This document shows positions 1-7,958 of a DNA stretch of 64,000 bases, one piece after another. This stretch comes from Sphingomonas zeae (GTDB lineage Bacteria > Pseudomonadota > Alphaproteobacteria > Sphingomonadales > Sphingomonadaceae). Positions within the stretch are counted from its first letter, which is position 1. The number at the start of each line of letters is the position of its first letter. The DNA lies in NCBI RefSeq assembly GCF_014197135.1, contig NZ_JACIFA010000002.1:372001-436000 (forward strand), read 5' to 3'. A program made the translations under genes and the position numbers. The notes under the pieces were generated by a model. That model was not told the DNA's origin. It did not search any database and saw nothing but the letters and a program-made list of their open reading frames with translations.

Positions 1-302
1 CCGATCACCTGCGTCAGCTTCGCCGCCTCGGCAAAGGCATCCACGGCGGCGGCGATATCGGGGCCGCTCGACTGCCAGCCGCCATTCGCCCCTTCGCTAT
101 CGCCGACCCCGCGCCGGTCGAACCGGAACACCGGATAGCCCCGCGCCGCGATCCGGGCCGCGAGCATCGCCTGTCCGCGATGCGCGCCCATGCGCGGCTC
201 GTTGCCGCCGGAGACGATCACCAGACCCGTCCCGCTCGAGCCTTCGTCCAGCGTTCCGACCAGCGTCGCGCCCTCGCATGGGAAGGAGATCAGCCTTCGC
301 AT
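1..302 (-). CDS. Exosortase A system-associated hydrolase 1, 3' end cut by window
   Basis: Alpha/beta hydrolase fragment of about 100 residues; the rest lies beyond base 1. It starts at an ATG complementary to 300-302, just inside the 3' end of the upstream hydrolase (12-13 base overlap). The visible protein begins MRRLISFPCEG and contains VSGGNEPRMGAHR followed by GYPVFRFDRRGVGDSEG. That second motif is the oxyanion-side strand and turn typical of the hydrolase 1 family found beside XrtA. The position next to hydrolase 2 and an acyl carrier protein supports the call. The catalytic Ser and His lie outside the window, so activity cannot be judged. The substrate in these loci is unknown. Confidence 0.8.
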   Translation of the reverse strand, partial: MRRLISFPCEGATLVGTLDEGSSGTGLVIVSGGNEPRMGAHRGQAMLAARIAARGYPVFRFDRRGVGDSEGANGGWQSSGPDIAAAVDAFAEAAKLTQVI

Positions 303-985
303 GACGCGATCCACTGCGCGATGTCCTCGGCCAGAATGGCGGCGAGTTCCGGGTCTTCCTGCGGCTCGGCGCGGCGCCAGGGGGGCACGGCGTCGATGGT
401 GCGGTCGGCGGGCGCGCGGTCATGGCCCAGGCGTACGACGCGGCGCGGCACGCCGGGCTGGTCATAGGGCTCGGCCCCCGCAAGCCCGGCGAGAAAATGC
501 GGCGAAACCCGGTTGCCGGCGATCCGAACGGGGGACTCCGCGCCGAACAGGCCGTAACGGTCGCCGCGCAATCCCGCCGCCGCACGCAGGCGGATGACGT
601 CGCGCAGCACCGCCTCGCCCGTCATCGGCGCCAGATGCCAGCGCCCCGACAGCATGGCGAAACCGTCAATCAGCGTTCCGCCCCGGATCGATACGCCGTA
701 GCAGGGCCGGTCGCTCAGCGTCGCCGCCGCCGCTTCATGCGCGTTGCGCCACTGGATGATGGTGGCCTGCTCGGTCTCGATGAGGCTCTCGCCCGTGCCT
801 GGCCAGTCGGGCAGCGCGCCGCCGATGCCGTGATCGGCCAGCCGCCGCAGCACCGCCACCGCCAGGCCACGTATCCGGTTCGCCTCCTCCCAGAAGGGAA
901 GCGCGACCAGCACGACCGGCCCCTGCGCGGGGCCGAAGCGCAACATCGCCTCGCGCCCGCCGGGCCAGTCATAATAGTCGATCAA
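290..985 (-). CDS. Exosortase A system-associated hydrolase 2
   Basis: A 231-residue alpha/beta hydrolase. It contains ALPFWEEANRIRGLA near residue 29, the equivalent of the PPFAEEMN-type motif of exosortase-associated hydrolase 2, and then DWPGTGES. A YGVSIRGG segment sits where a nucleophile elbow would be, but the GxSxG pattern is imperfect, so catalytic competence is uncertain. The ATG at 985 overlaps the stop of the acyl carrier protein gene (ATGA), and the 3' end overlaps hydrolase 1. All three are therefore likely one transcript, divergent from the main exopolysaccharide operon. The substrate is unknown. Confidence 0.82.
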   Translation of the reverse strand: MIDYYDWPGGREAMLRFGPAQGPVVLVALPFWEEANRIRGLAVAVLRRLADHGIGGALPDWPGTGESLIETEQATIIQWRNAHEAAAATLSDRPCYGVSIRGGTLIDGFAMLSGRWHLAPMTGEAVLRDVIRLRAAAGLRGDRYGLFGAESPVRIAGNRVSPHFLAGLAGAEPYDQPGVPRRVVRLGHDRAPADRTIDAVPPWRRAEPQEDPELAAILAEDIAQWIASCEG

Positions 986-1254
986 GCGCCCGCCTTGGCA
1001 TGGGCAAAGGCGACGAGCTGACCGAACGTCTCCAGCATCTCGCCATCGACCTCGTCATCCTCGATCAGAATGCCGAGGCGATCCTCCAACTCGGTCAGCA
1101 CGCCCGCGACCGCCATCGAATCCAGCTCGGGCAACGCGCCGAACAGCGGCGTATCGGCGTCGAAATTCTCCACGCGCTCGGTCGACAGGCCCAGCACATC
1201 GGCCAGCACGCCGCGCACCGCTGCTTCCACTTGCCCGTTTGTCTGGAGTTCCAA
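982..1254 (-). CDS. Acyl carrier protein of the exosortase A locus
   Basis: A 90-residue acyl carrier protein. The phosphopantetheine attachment serine lies in ELDSMAV at about residues 43-49, followed by an acidic helix (ELEDRLGILIEDDEV) typical of ACPs. It is the first gene of a minus-strand trio with the two hydrolases. It lies across a 700-base gap from an AMP-dependent acyl-CoA ligase that could load it. Such ligase/ACP pairs are known in XrtA exopolysaccharide loci; which acyl group is carried is not known. The upstream gap contains the 207-bp tandem repeat, so its promoter must lie between the repeat and 1254 or within the repeat. Confidence 0.85.
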   Translation of the reverse strand: MELQTNGQVEAAVRGVLADVLGLSTERVENFDADTPLFGALPELDSMAVAGVLTELEDRLGILIEDDEVDGEMLETFGQLVAFAHAKAGA

Positions 1255-1334
1255 ACCCTGTCGCCCTGCTGTTTTGTTGTGACGACAGCGTTAGTGCGGC
1301 GGCGGGCGTTGGGCAACGGGTGTTGGGCGCTTTG

Positions 1335-1895
1335 CCCCTCCCGCCGGCGGAAGGGGGTCGGGGGGGGGGCATGCCGGGTGCCTCCGTCGTGACGCCGGTT
1401 GTTTCTCCGGGTGGTGAAAGTGTTCGGCTTTCGGAAAGCGCGGGAGACCCATGCCCTCCCCCAGCCCCTCCCGCCTGCGGGAGGGGAGTGAAGCTCACAA
1501 AGGGGGGCAGCAAAGCTCTTTTCGCCTGCGGAAAAATAACCCCCTCCCGCAGGCGGGAGGGGGTTGGGGGAGGGGACACGCCGGGTTTCTCCGTCGTGAC
1601 GCCTGTTGTTTCTCCGGGTGGTGAAAGTGTTCGGCTTTCGGAAAGCGCGGGAGACCCATGCCCTCCCCCGGCCCCTCCCGCCTGCGGGAGGGGAGTGAAG
1701 CTCACAGATGGGGGCAGCAAAGCTCTTGTCGCCTGCGGAAAAATAGCCCCCTCCCGCAGGCGGGAGGGGGTTGGGGGAGGGGACACGCCGAGTGTCTCCG
1801 TCGTGACGCCTGTTGTTTCTCCGGGTGGTGAAAGTGTTCGGCTTTCAGAAAGCGCAGGAGACCCAGGCCGTCCCCCAATCCTTCCCACTTGCGGG
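1335..1895. repeat. 207-bp tandem repeat, about 2.7 copies, in a divergent promoter gap
   Basis: The string ccgtcgtgacgcc recurs at 1384, 1591 and 1798, an exact period of 207 bases. Copies 1 and 2 differ at only a handful of positions; copy 3 is truncated and more diverged. A partial tail of a further copy lies at 1335-1383. Each unit contains two GC palindromes of the ctcccgcctgcgggag type, also found dispersed at 23.4 and 46.4 kb. Because 207 is a multiple of 3, reading frames stay open on both strands and produce spurious ORFs. No gene is otherwise supported in 1255-1955, which must also hold the promoters for both divergent operons. Confidence 0.92.
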
Positions 1896-1955
1896 GGGGA
1901 AGTCAGGTTGGCGCGCGTGCTCGACTTTGCGGCATCCCCTCTAGTAGATGGCGCG

Positions 1956-3446
1956 ATGATCCTCGATCCGACCGCCTATCCGATCGACCATGCCTTGCGC
2001 GGGGCAGGCGATGCGCCTGCGTTGCTCGACCGCGACGGCGGACTAAGCTTTGCCGAGGCCGAGGAGGCGGTCGCGCGGCTGGCGGGATGGCTGGCGGGGC
2101 AGGGCTTTGCGCCCGGCGCGCGGGTGGCGACCTGGTTGCCCAAGACGCGCGATGCCGCGTTGATGCCGCTCGCCGCGCCGCGTGCAGGGCTGGTGCATGT
2201 GCCGATCAACCCGCTGCTCAAGCGCGCGCAGGTCGCGCATATCCTGGCCGATAGCGGCGCGGCGATGCTGCTGACCCACGCGCCGCGTGCTGCGACGCTG
2301 GAGGAGAGCGATGTCCCCCCGGGCGTGGTGGTTGCGACCGAGGCGGGGCAGGGCGATGCGCTGTCCCGTTCGACCGCGGATACGGATGCGCTGGCGGCGA
2401 TCCTCTATACCTCCGGCTCGACGGGGCGGCCCAAGGGGGTGATGCTGAGCCACGCAAACCTCTGGTACGGCGCGGTATCGGTCGCCCATTACCTGAAGCT
2501 GACGCCCGAGGACCGGGTGCTGGGCGTCCTGCCGTACAGCTTCGACTATGGGCAGAACCAGCTCTTCTCGACCTGGGTCGCGGGGAGTGCGGTCGCACCG
2601 CTCGACTATCTGACCCCGCGCGATGTGGTAAAAGCGGTCGCCCGCCACGGCGCGACGACGCTGGCGGGGGTGCCGCCGCTCTGGACGCAGTTGATCGGTA
2701 TCGACTGGCCGGAGGAGGCGGTCGCATCGCTCCGGCGGCTGACCAATTCGGGCGGCGCGTTGACGCCGCGCCTGGTGAAGGGGCTGCGGGCGTTATTCCC
2801 GGCGGCGGACCTCTATGCGATGTATGGCCTCACTGAGGCGTTCCGCTCGACCTATCTGGACCCCGCGCTGATCGACGCGCACCCCGATTCGATCGGTCGC
2901 GCCATTCCCTTTGCCGAGGTGATGGTGCTGCGCCCCGACGGCACCCGCGCCTTGCCGGGCGAGCCGGGCGAGCTGGTCCATGCCGGGCCGCTGGTCGCGC
3001 AGGGCTATTGGCGCGATGCCGAGCGGACGGCGCAGCGTTTCCGCCCGACGCCGGACCATGACCGTGCGGTGTGGTCGGGCGACACGGTGGTCGAGGGGGC
3101 GGACGGCCTGCTCCGCTTCGTCGGGCGCGATGACGAGATGATCAAGGTCGCGGGCAACCGGATCAGCCCCCAGGAGATTGAGGAGGCCGCAATGGCCGGC
3201 GGCGAAGCGCGCGAGGCGGTGGCCTTCGGCATTGCCGACCAGGCGCAGGGGCAGGCGATCGTCCTGATACTGGGCGGCGATCCGGCGCAGGAGGGCGCAC
3301 TCCGCAGCCGGTTGAAGCGCGACCTTCCCAATTTCATGCAGCCGTCCCACATCGCCTGGGCCGATGCGCTACCCCGCAACGCCAATGGCAAGCTGGACCG
3401 CGCGGCGCTGCGCCGCGCCTGGACCGACAAGGACACAATGTCATGA
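1956..3446 (+). CDS. Acyl-CoA ligase (AMP-dependent), exosortase A system-associated
   Basis: A 496-residue ANL-superfamily adenylating enzyme. The P-loop-like motif TSGSTGRPKG is at 152-161, the YGLTEAFR motif lies mid-protein, GRDDEMIKVAGNRISP marks the hinge, and the C-terminal lysine of NGKLDRAAL is K479. It should activate a carboxylate as an acyl-AMP and may load the nearby ACP. The ATG at 1956 starts the family-typical N-terminus (MILDPTAYPIDHAL). The longer open frame back to 1239 only reads through the tandem repeat and is rejected. The stop overlaps the start of the PLP decarboxylase by four bases. It is the first gene of the plus-strand exopolysaccharide operon. Confidence 0.88.
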   Translation: MILDPTAYPIDHALRGAGDAPALLDRDGGLSFAEAEEAVARLAGWLAGQGFAPGARVATWLPKTRDAALMPLAAPRAGLVHVPINPLLKRAQVAHILADSGAAMLLTHAPRAATLEESDVPPGVVVATEAGQGDALSRSTADTDALAAILYTSGSTGRPKGVMLSHANLWYGAVSVAHYLKLTPEDRVLGVLPYSFDYGQNQLFSTWVAGSAVAPLDYLTPRDVVKAVARHGATTLAGVPPLWTQLIGIDWPEEAVASLRRLTNSGGALTPRLVKGLRALFPAADLYAMYGLTEAFRSTYLDPALIDAHPDSIGRAIPFAEVMVLRPDGTRALPGEPGELVHAGPLVAQGYWRDAERTAQRFRPTPDHDRAVWSGDTVVEGADGLLRFVGRDDEMIKVAGNRISPQEIEEAAMAGGEAREAVAFGIADQAQGQAIVLILGGDPAQEGALRSRLKRDLPNFMQPSHIAWADALPRNANGKLDRAALRRAWTDKDTMS

Positions 3447-4663
3447 AGCCGATGGGGCCGATCCCCCCCGAATTTGCCGCACAGACGGGCGCGCTGACCA
3501 TTGCCGGGCGAAGCGCCGAGGATTGGATGGCGGGCCATGACGGGCCGGTCTTCGTCTATGACCCGGCCATCGTCGCCACGCGTGTCGCGCGGTTCCGCGA
3601 GGCCTTTCCCTCGATCGACCTTCATTATGCGATCAAGGCCAATCCCCATCCGCCGCTCCTGAAGGCGATGGCGGCGATGGTCGACGGCTTCGATGTCGCC
3701 TCGGCGGGCGAGCTGGCGAAGGTCGCGCCGCTGGGAAAGCCGGTCAGCTTCGCAGGCCCCGGCAAGCGCGATTCCGAGCTGACCGCCGCCATCCAGGCGG
3801 GCGTGACGATCAACCTCGAGTCCGAGGGAGAGGCGATGCGAGCGCTGGGGCTTGCCGATCGGCTGGGCGTGACGCCGCGCCTGGCGGTGCGGGTCAATCC
3901 GGATGTCGAGCTGCGCGGGTCGGGCATGAAGATGGGCGGCCGACCCTCGCCCTTCGGTATCGATGCCGAGCGGGTGCCCGCGCTGATCCGCCATCTTTGC
4001 CAAGTGGGGGCCGATTGGCGCGGCTTTCATATCTATGCGGGCAGCCAGGCGCTCGATCCGCAGGCGATCATCGACACGCAGGCGGCGACCATCGCGCTTG
4101 CGGCCCGGCTGGCGGAGAAGGCCGGGGTGACACCGCCGCTGGTCAATCTGGGCGGCGGGTTCGGCGTCCCCTATTTCGCCGGGGACAATACGCTGCCGGT
4201 GGAGAGGGTGGGCGAGGCGTTGGAGCAGGCGCTGGCCGCGCGATCCGCGATCCTGTCGCAAAGCCGCTTCGCGATCGAGCTTGGCCGGTGGCTGGTCGCC
4301 GAGGCCGGGGTCTATCTGGCGCGGGTGATCGATCGCAAGGAGAGCGGCGGCGAGACCTTCCTGATCCTTGACGGCGGACTGCATCACCAACTGGCGGCCA
4401 GCGGCAATTTCGGCACCGTCGTGCGGCGCAACTATCCGCTGGCCATTGCGCGTGCGATGGGCGCTACGGCGGAGGAGACGGTGTCGGTGGTCGGACCCTT
4501 GTGCACCCCGCTCGACCGGCTGGGCGACCGGGTCGCGCTTCCCCCCGCGCGGGTCGGCGATATCGTCGCGGTATTTCTTGCCGGAGCCTATGGAGCGACC
4601 GCAAGCCCAGCGGCGTTTCTGGGCCATCCCCCCGCCGCCGAGATTCTGGGCGGCGCGGTCTAA
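3443..4663 (+). CDS. PLP-dependent decarboxylase, exosortase A system-associated
   Basis: A 406-residue fold-type III (alanine-racemase-like barrel) decarboxylase related to diaminopimelate and ornithine decarboxylases. The PLP lysine is K65 in HYAIKANPHP. A glycine-rich phosphate-binding segment (NLGGGFGVPY) and the catalytic-cysteine region GPLCTPLD are present. It overlaps the ligase by ATGA, which implies translational coupling. Members of this subfamily sit only in XrtA loci; the substrate is not established, but an amine product for surface polymer or acyl chemistry is plausible. A hairpin and a fresh ribosome site separate it from the export gene. Confidence 0.87.
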   Translation: MKPMGPIPPEFAAQTGALTIAGRSAEDWMAGHDGPVFVYDPAIVATRVARFREAFPSIDLHYAIKANPHPPLLKAMAAMVDGFDVASAGELAKVAPLGKPVSFAGPGKRDSELTAAIQAGVTINLESEGEAMRALGLADRLGVTPRLAVRVNPDVELRGSGMKMGGRPSPFGIDAERVPALIRHLCQVGADWRGFHIYAGSQALDPQAIIDTQAATIALAARLAEKAGVTPPLVNLGGGFGVPYFAGDNTLPVERVGEALEQALAARSAILSQSRFAIELGRWLVAEAGVYLARVIDRKESGGETFLILDGGLHHQLAASGNFGTVVRRNYPLAIARAMGATAEETVSVVGPLCTPLDRLGDRVALPPARVGDIVAVFLAGAYGATASPAAFLGHPPAAEILGGAV

Positions 4664-4708
4664 CGCTCTGTTCACCTCTTGGGTGGTATCGTGGGATTGC
4701 GCAATTTG

Positions 4709-4740
4709 CCCTTCGTCTCCACACGCTTGGAGACGAGGGG
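4709..4740 (+). promoter_or_regulatory. Hairpin immediately upstream of the export gene ribosome site
   Basis: Two 13-base arms, 4709-4721 and 4728-4740, pair fully apart from one G-U, around a six-base loop. Only three bases separate the stem from the AGGAG ribosome site at 4744-4748. There is no T-run, so it is not a classic terminator. It could stabilise the downstream mRNA end or control access to the ribosome site. It marks the only clear break in an otherwise overlapping operon. Confidence 0.5.
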
Positions 4741-4758
4741 TTCAGGAGTAACGTTCGC

Positions 4759-5397
4759 ATGGCATCGTTCGCCCGCCCCCTCTTGCTCGCAGGCCTTTGC
4801 GCCTCGACGCTGACCGCCTGTTCGACGGCGGGGACCAAGACCGAGCTGCCCTCGGCCGGTTATGTCGCGCGCAAGGAACAGCCGGGCGAGGAATATGTCA
4901 TCGGCCCGCTCGACACGCTCAACATCTTCGTCTGGCGCAATCCCGACCTGTCGACCAAAGTCCAGGTGCGCCCCGATGGCCGCATCACCACGCCGCTGGT
5001 CAACGACATGCCCGCGGTGGGCAAGACGCCCGCGATGCTGGCTGACGACATGAAGAAGGCGCTGTCGGAATATGTCTCCAACCCGATCGTGTCGGTGATC
5101 GTCGAGAATTTTTCCGGCACCTATAGCCAGCAGGTCCGCATCGTCGGCGCGACCGAGCGGCCCGCCTCCATCCCCTACCGCGCGAACATGACGCTGCTCG
5201 ACGCGATGATCGCGGTGGGCGGGCTCAACCAGTTCGCGGCCGGCAACAAGGCCAAGCTGGTGCGCACCGATCGGGATACCGGCAAGCAGCGCGAATATGC
5301 GCTCCAGATCAACGACCTCCTCCGGAAGGGGGATTCGAGCGCCAATGTCCGGCTGGAGCCAGGCGACGTCATCATCATCCCCGAATCGATGTTCTGA
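4759..5397 (+). CDS. Polysaccharide export lipoprotein, XrtA-associated (Wza/EpsE-like)
   Basis: A 212-residue outer-membrane-type export protein. The signal peptide ends in lipobox LTAC, giving lipidated C21. The polysaccharide export domain starts around YVIGPLDTLNIFVWRNPDLS, followed by a SLBB-type segment (VRIVGATERPASIPYRAN) and a final VRLEPGDVIIIPESMF. The ATG at 4759 is chosen because it begins the signal peptide and has AGGAG ten bases upstream; the open frame back to 4501 is only read-through. It should form the outer-membrane exit pore for the polymer made by this locus, working with the chain-length protein that follows. Confidence 0.9.
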   Translation: MASFARPLLLAGLCASTLTACSTAGTKTELPSAGYVARKEQPGEEYVIGPLDTLNIFVWRNPDLSTKVQVRPDGRITTPLVNDMPAVGKTPAMLADDMKKALSEYVSNPIVSVIVENFSGTYSQQVRIVGATERPASIPYRANMTLLDAMIAVGGLNQFAAGNKAKLVRTDRDTGKQREYALQINDLLRKGDSSANVRLEPGDVIIIPESMF

Positions 5398-5406
5398 GGC
5401 GGCCGG

Positions 5407-6918
5407 GTGTCGAGTATTCAGGACGAGATCCGGATCGCGGTCCATGCGATATGGATACGCCGCTGGCTGGCGTTGGCGGTGGCGTGGACCGTGTGCGTGA
5501 TCGGGTGGCTGTTTGTCGCCCAGATTCCCAGCAAATATGAATCCCGCGCACGCATCGCGGTTCAGAACTCGCAGTTGTTGCCCGACGGCATGAGCACCGG
5601 GCCGAACAGCCAGATGGACTCGGTCGATCAGGTCCGCCAGACGCTGATCTCGGCGATCAACCTGCAAAAGGTGGTGCGCGGCACCGATCTGGCCAGCACG
5701 GTGTCGAGCGACGCCGATGTCGCGGCGCGGGTCGCGCAGCTGGCGCAGGCGATCAAGATCGAGAATCAGCAGGACACGATCTTCCAGTTGACCGTGACCC
5801 AGGCCAGCCCCAAGCTGGCGCAGCAGGTGGCGCAAAAGCTGATCGACATCTTTGTAGAATCCAATCTGCTCGGCGATCGCAACAACACCGCCCAGAGCCT
5901 GGCCTTTCTCGACAAGCAATTGAGCGAGCGACAGAAACAACTCCAGACCGCCGAGGCCAAGCGCGCCCAGTACCAGAACCAGTTCATGGGTGGCCTGCCG
6001 GGCAGCGGATCTGTCGCGGACCGGATTGGGCTGGCCCGCTCGCAGATGGCGCAGGTGGACAGCGACCTGGCGGCGGCGCAATCCAGCTTCGCGGCGGTGC
6101 AAGGCCAACTGGCGGGCACTCCGCGCACGGTGAGCGAAGGCGGCGGCGTCGCCGTCAGCCCGGCGCGGGCACGACTGGCGACGATCCAGGGCCAGCTCGC
6201 CGATGCCCGCGCGCGCGGCTATACGGAAAATCATCCCGACGTGATCGCGCTGAAGAACCAGCTTTCCGCCGCGCAGGCCGCCGTGAAGGCCGAGCCTGCC
6301 GGTGGCGGGGCGGCGGGGCAGCCCAATCCCCTCTACATGTCGCTCCAGTCGATGGCGGCGGAAAAACAGTCGCAGCTCGCCAGCCTGAAAATCCGCAAGA
6401 GCCAGTTGCAGAACGACCTCGACCGGCTGAACGCCAGCCTGACCACCGATCCGGAGGCCGCCGCCGAACAGGGCGCGATCGATCGCGATTATCAGGTGCT
6501 GAAGGACAGCTATGACCAGTTGCTGCGCCAGCGCGAGCAGGTGGCGTTGCGCGGTCAGGCGCAGAACCAGACCGACTCGATGCGCTTCAGCGTCATCGAC
6601 CCGGCGACCTATCCGCGCGCGCCGACCGCGCCCAATCGCATCCTTCTGCTCAGCGTGGTGTTCGTCGCCGGGCTGGGGCTGGGCGTCGGATCGGCCTTTG
6701 CTTTGTCCAAGCTGCGCCAGACCTTCACCACGCCGCAATCGCTTCAACGGACGATGGGAATGCCGGTGATCGGCGCGATCGGCGAAGTCGTCACGCGCGG
6801 CCAGGCGGCGGCGCGGGCGCAACGGACGAAACTGTTCCTCGGCGGGACGGCGGCGCTGGGCGCGGCCTATGGGCTGGTCCTGATAATGGAGCTATTACAA
6901 CGGGGAATGGCCGCGTGA
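5407..6918 (+). CDS. XrtA-associated chain-length determinant (Wzz/GumC-like)
   Basis: A 503-residue inner-membrane polysaccharide co-polymerase with a GTG start at 5407. It has an N-terminal membrane segment (about 18-36), a long periplasmic region with coiled coils (about 150-400), and a second membrane segment (about 415-435, ILLLSVVFVAGLGLGVG). The proline-rich stretch before the second segment (PATYPRAPTAPN) is typical of Wzz proteins. The C-terminus carries an extra hydrophobic stretch but no kinase; the kinase is the next gene, overlapping by GTGA. It sets polymer length and is regulated by that kinase in related systems. Confidence 0.88.
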   Translation: MSSIQDEIRIAVHAIWIRRWLALAVAWTVCVIGWLFVAQIPSKYESRARIAVQNSQLLPDGMSTGPNSQMDSVDQVRQTLISAINLQKVVRGTDLASTVSSDADVAARVAQLAQAIKIENQQDTIFQLTVTQASPKLAQQVAQKLIDIFVESNLLGDRNNTAQSLAFLDKQLSERQKQLQTAEAKRAQYQNQFMGGLPGSGSVADRIGLARSQMAQVDSDLAAAQSSFAAVQGQLAGTPRTVSEGGGVAVSPARARLATIQGQLADARARGYTENHPDVIALKNQLSAAQAAVKAEPAGGGAAGQPNPLYMSLQSMAAEKQSQLASLKIRKSQLQNDLDRLNASLTTDPEAAAEQGAIDRDYQVLKDSYDQLLRQREQVALRGQAQNQTDSMRFSVIDPATYPRAPTAPNRILLLSVVFVAGLGLGVGSAFALSKLRQTFTTPQSLQRTMGMPVIGAIGEVVTRGQAAARAQRTKLFLGGTAALGAAYGLVLIMELLQRGMAA

Positions 6919-7958
6919 ACGAAAACGTGAAACCCCCCAGACCCCGCCGGGAACCGTCGCTGCTCGAACGCGCCGCGAACGTCTATGATTTTCAGTCCTA
7001 TATGCGCGTCCCCGAGGCGCCGACGCCCGAGCCGGTGGACCGGGAACCCGAATGGACGCCACCTGCGGGAGCGATCGAAGCCGCTCTGCCGGTTTCCCTG
7101 CCCGACCACGATGCCCCATTCTCCGATCCCTCGCTCAGCGCCATTCCGGCCGAATTCCTGGCGCAGCCGGGCGATGAGGAGTTTCTGGCCAGCGAATATA
7201 GCCCCGGCTTGTCCGACGTCGCGATGGTCGACCGCGCGATGCTGGCCGAAAACGGGATGATCGTGCCCGGTGCGCCGATCGGGCCGCTGGCCGAAGAGTT
7301 CCGGCTGGTCAAGCGCCAGCTCATCATCACCAGCCAGCGGCTAGTCGAGGGCGGCGACGAGGACAAGGCACGCGTCGTCCTGGTCTGTTCGGCACGACCG
7401 CAGGACGGAAAGACCTTCTGCTCGGTCAACCTCGCTCTGTCGCTGGCGGCGGAGCGCGATATCGAAGTGCTGCTGGTCGACGCCGATGTCGCCAAGCCCG
7501 ATGTGATGGGGCGGCTGGGTCTGGCTGAGGGGCCAGGGCTGCTCGATGCGCTGGTCGACGGCAGCATCGATGTCGAGTCGCTGGTGATGCGCACCGATGT
7601 GCCGCATCTGGCGGTGCTGCCCTGCGGCACCCGGACGGCGAACGATACCGAGTTGCTTGCCTCCGCGCGAACGCGCGCGGTGGTGCAGCGGCTGTTGTCG
7701 GCCAATCCGCGCCGGTTGGTGATCTTCGACTCGCCGCCGGCACTGGCCGCATCGCCCGCCTCGGTGTTGGCGATGCTGGCGGGGCAGGTGATGATGGTGG
7801 TCCGCGCCGATCGCACCCCCGAGAGCGAGGTGAGCGGAGCGATCGCACTGCTCGATGGGTGCGACCATATCCAGCTGGTGCTGAACAGCGTCGCGTTCGT
7901 GCCGGGCAGCCGCCGGTTCGGCTATTATGGCAAATATGGCAAGGACGGCGCGCCGTGA
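6915..7958 (+). CDS. XrtA-associated tyrosine autokinase (BY-kinase, CpsD/CapB-like)
   Basis: A 347-residue cytoplasmic bacterial tyrosine kinase with a GTG start overlapping the preceding stop. The deviant Walker A is SARPQDGKTF at 159-168, and Walker A' is LLVDADVAKP near 187-195. The C-terminus ends in a short tyrosine cluster (FGYYGKYGK) suited to autophosphorylation. The first 120 residues are acidic, proline-rich and poorly conserved. With the preceding membrane protein it forms the split Wzz/kinase pair that controls chain length. The stop overlaps the following GTG start. Confidence 0.9.
   Translation: MNENVKPPRPRREPSLLERAANVYDFQSYMRVPEAPTPEPVDREPEWTPPAGAIEAALPVSLPDHDAPFSDPSLSAIPAEFLAQPGDEEFLASEYSPGLSDVAMVDRAMLAENGMIVPGAPIGPLAEEFRLVKRQLIITSQRLVEGGDEDKARVVLVCSARPQDGKTFCSVNLALSLAAERDIEVLLVDADVAKPDVMGRLGLAEGPGLLDALVDGSIDVESLVMRTDVPHLAVLPCGTRTANDTELLASARTRAVVQRLLSANPRRLVIFDSPPALAASPASVLAMLAGQVMMVVRADRTPESEVSGAIALLDGCDHIQLVLNSVAFVPGSRRFGYYGKYGKDGAP

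Noticed and set aside
1055..1888. 277-codon minus-strand ORF across the tandem array
   Set aside because: It exists because the 207-bp period is a multiple of three and the repeats lack stops; it overlaps the ACP gene and its product is only translated repeat.
1335..1895. CRISPR array
   Set aside because: Repeat units are 207 bases, tandem without unique spacers, and there are no cas genes.
1239..1955. N-terminal extension of the acyl-CoA ligase
   Set aside because: The extension is translated tandem repeat; the family-typical N-terminus begins at ATG 1956.
3005..4675. 556-codon minus-strand ORF
   Set aside because: Antisense to the PLP decarboxylase; no motifs.
4672..6822. 716-codon minus-strand ORF
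   Set aside because: Antisense shadow of the export and chain-length genes; His/Arg-rich low-complexity product without motifs, typical of GC-rich antisense frames.
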